From: Allgaiera indica
Lineage (GTDB): Bacteria; Pseudomonadota; Alphaproteobacteria; Rhodobacterales; Rhodobacteraceae
Assembly (NCBI RefSeq): GCF_900106675.1
Contig: NZ_FNOB01000003.1
Coordinates: 1-64,000 of the forward strand
DNA: 64,000 nt
Direction of reading: 5' to 3'
The notes under the pieces were generated by a model. It saw nothing but the letters and a program-made list of their open reading frames with translations. It had not been told where the DNA came from and did not search any database. A program made the translations under genes and the position numbers. Positions 63,530-64,000 of this stretch are shown here, piece by piece. Position 1 is the first letter of the stretch; each line of letters opens with the position of its first letter.

Positions 63530-64000
63530 ATGGTGTCGGGCACGGGCAAAGTGGCAGGCGAAGGAAGTGCCAGGCAAGACCCCAACAAGGACGGGGGCAA
63601 AGGCAACGGCAGGTTGCCCGGGTGGCTGAGCGCGGCGCGCGCCTATGCGCTTGCGCTGGTGCCGCTGGTGGCGCTGATGGTTGTCGCGGGCGTCTATTTC
63701 GATGCCACGCGAACCCGCGCCTACATGGCCGAGGTCCGTGCCGATCTGGCCGATCGCATGGATGCGCAGCGCGCGCGAATCGAGGGACGCGTCACGGGCC
63801 TGTCCCTGATGTTGCGCGGATTGGAGGCGGCGATCGAGGCCGATCCCGGGCTGTCACAGAAGCGCTATGCGGCGCTGGCGCGGTTCATGACCCGTGACAA
63901 TCCCGAGATCCTGAATATCGCGGCCGCGCCCGGGTTGGTGGTGAAATACGTCTATCCCCAAGAGCCGAACGCCGCGGTGCTCGGGTTCGATTACCATACC
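63530..64000 (+). CDS. CHASE-domain sensor protein, N-terminal part (runs off the window)
   Basis: The first 157 codons of a membrane sensor, cut by the window end. A Gly/Lys-rich cytoplasmic start (MVSGTGKVAGEGSARQDP) is followed by one membrane helix at about 40-57 (YALALVPLVALMVVAGVYF). The extracytoplasmic part then matches the start of a CHASE domain (IEGRVTGLSLMLRGLEAAI, RFMTRDNPEILNIAAAPG, and LGFDYHT). CHASE domains bind small ligands and lie in front of histidine kinase or GGDEF/EAL outputs; which one follows cannot be seen. Start ATG 63530 is the first in frame. Confidence 0.75.
   Translation, partial: MVSGTGKVAGEGSARQDPNKDGGKGNGRLPGWLSAARAYALALVPLVALMVVAGVYFDATRTRAYMAEVRADLADRMDAQRARIEGRVTGLSLMLRGLEAAIEADPGLSQKRYAALARFMTRDNPEILNIAAAPGLVVKYVYPQEPNAAVLGFDYHT

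Overview
The window is GC-rich, densely coded DNA from an alphaproteobacterium, most likely a Rhodobacterales (Rhodobacteraceae/Paracoccaceae) member. The evidence is the family content: DUF1285, DUF5333, a 44-residue aa3 oxidase subunit IV, a MoxR/DUF58/DUF4159 module, GcvT-fused flavin dehydrogenases, ectoine-type catabolic genes and a DmdC-like acyl-CoA dehydrogenase. Genus cannot be decided from the sequence. I see no tRNA, rRNA, insertion sequence, prophage or CRISPR array, so this looks like chromosome with several catabolic and transport islands.

Layout. 0.3-4.3 kb (minus): engB, a MOSC protein, yidC and DUF1285. 4.3-11.2 kb (plus): a tightly overlapping MoxR ATPase, DUF58, DUF4159 and second large membrane protein. 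11.3-16 kb (minus): GNAT enzyme, lipoprotein, aa3 oxidase subunit IV, MBL hydrolase, acyl-CoA dehydrogenase. 16-19 kb: threonylcarbamoyl-AMP synthase and YebC (plus), inositol monophosphatase (minus). 19.3-24.3 kb (plus): peptide/opine-type ABC transporter with a fused double ATPase. 24.4-26.8 kb: class II aldolase and phosphomannomutase. 27-30.8 kb (plus): three-subunit molybdenum hydroxylase and a MoaD-like carrier. 30.9-34.2 kb: prmA, two small proteins, ruvC and ruvA. 34.5-39.4 kb (minus): two paralogous 811-residue FAD/GcvT dehydrogenases. 39.6-44.4 kb: a flavin electron-transfer module (NqrB/RnfD-like membrane reductase, ApbE, exported FMN-binding protein) divergent from a two-component system. 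44.5-50 kb (plus): eutB, eutC, asnC, ssd, atf, a shortened (hydroxy)ectoine catabolic operon. 50.1-57 kb (minus): orphan receiver and an RND efflux operon. 57.2-60.9 kb: DUF5333 protein, two lipid-linked-sugar glycosyltransferases, PsiE. 61-63.1 kb (minus): feoA and feoB. At the right edge (63.5 kb) a CHASE-domain sensor runs off the window.

The most distinctive system is the flavin module at 39.6-44.4 kb. A cytosolic NAD(P)H-type reductase is fused to an NqrB/RnfD-like membrane domain, beside an FMN transferase and a small exported protein with a flavinylation motif, and next to its likely sensor and regulator. Flavinylated electron-transfer systems are known as a class; this arrangement, with a transferase lacking a visible export signal, merits a closer look. 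Two other notable points are a five-copy terminator-associated repeat that always lies just 3' of a gene in the sense orientation, and an ectoine-type operon lacking its ring-opening and deacetylating enzymes.
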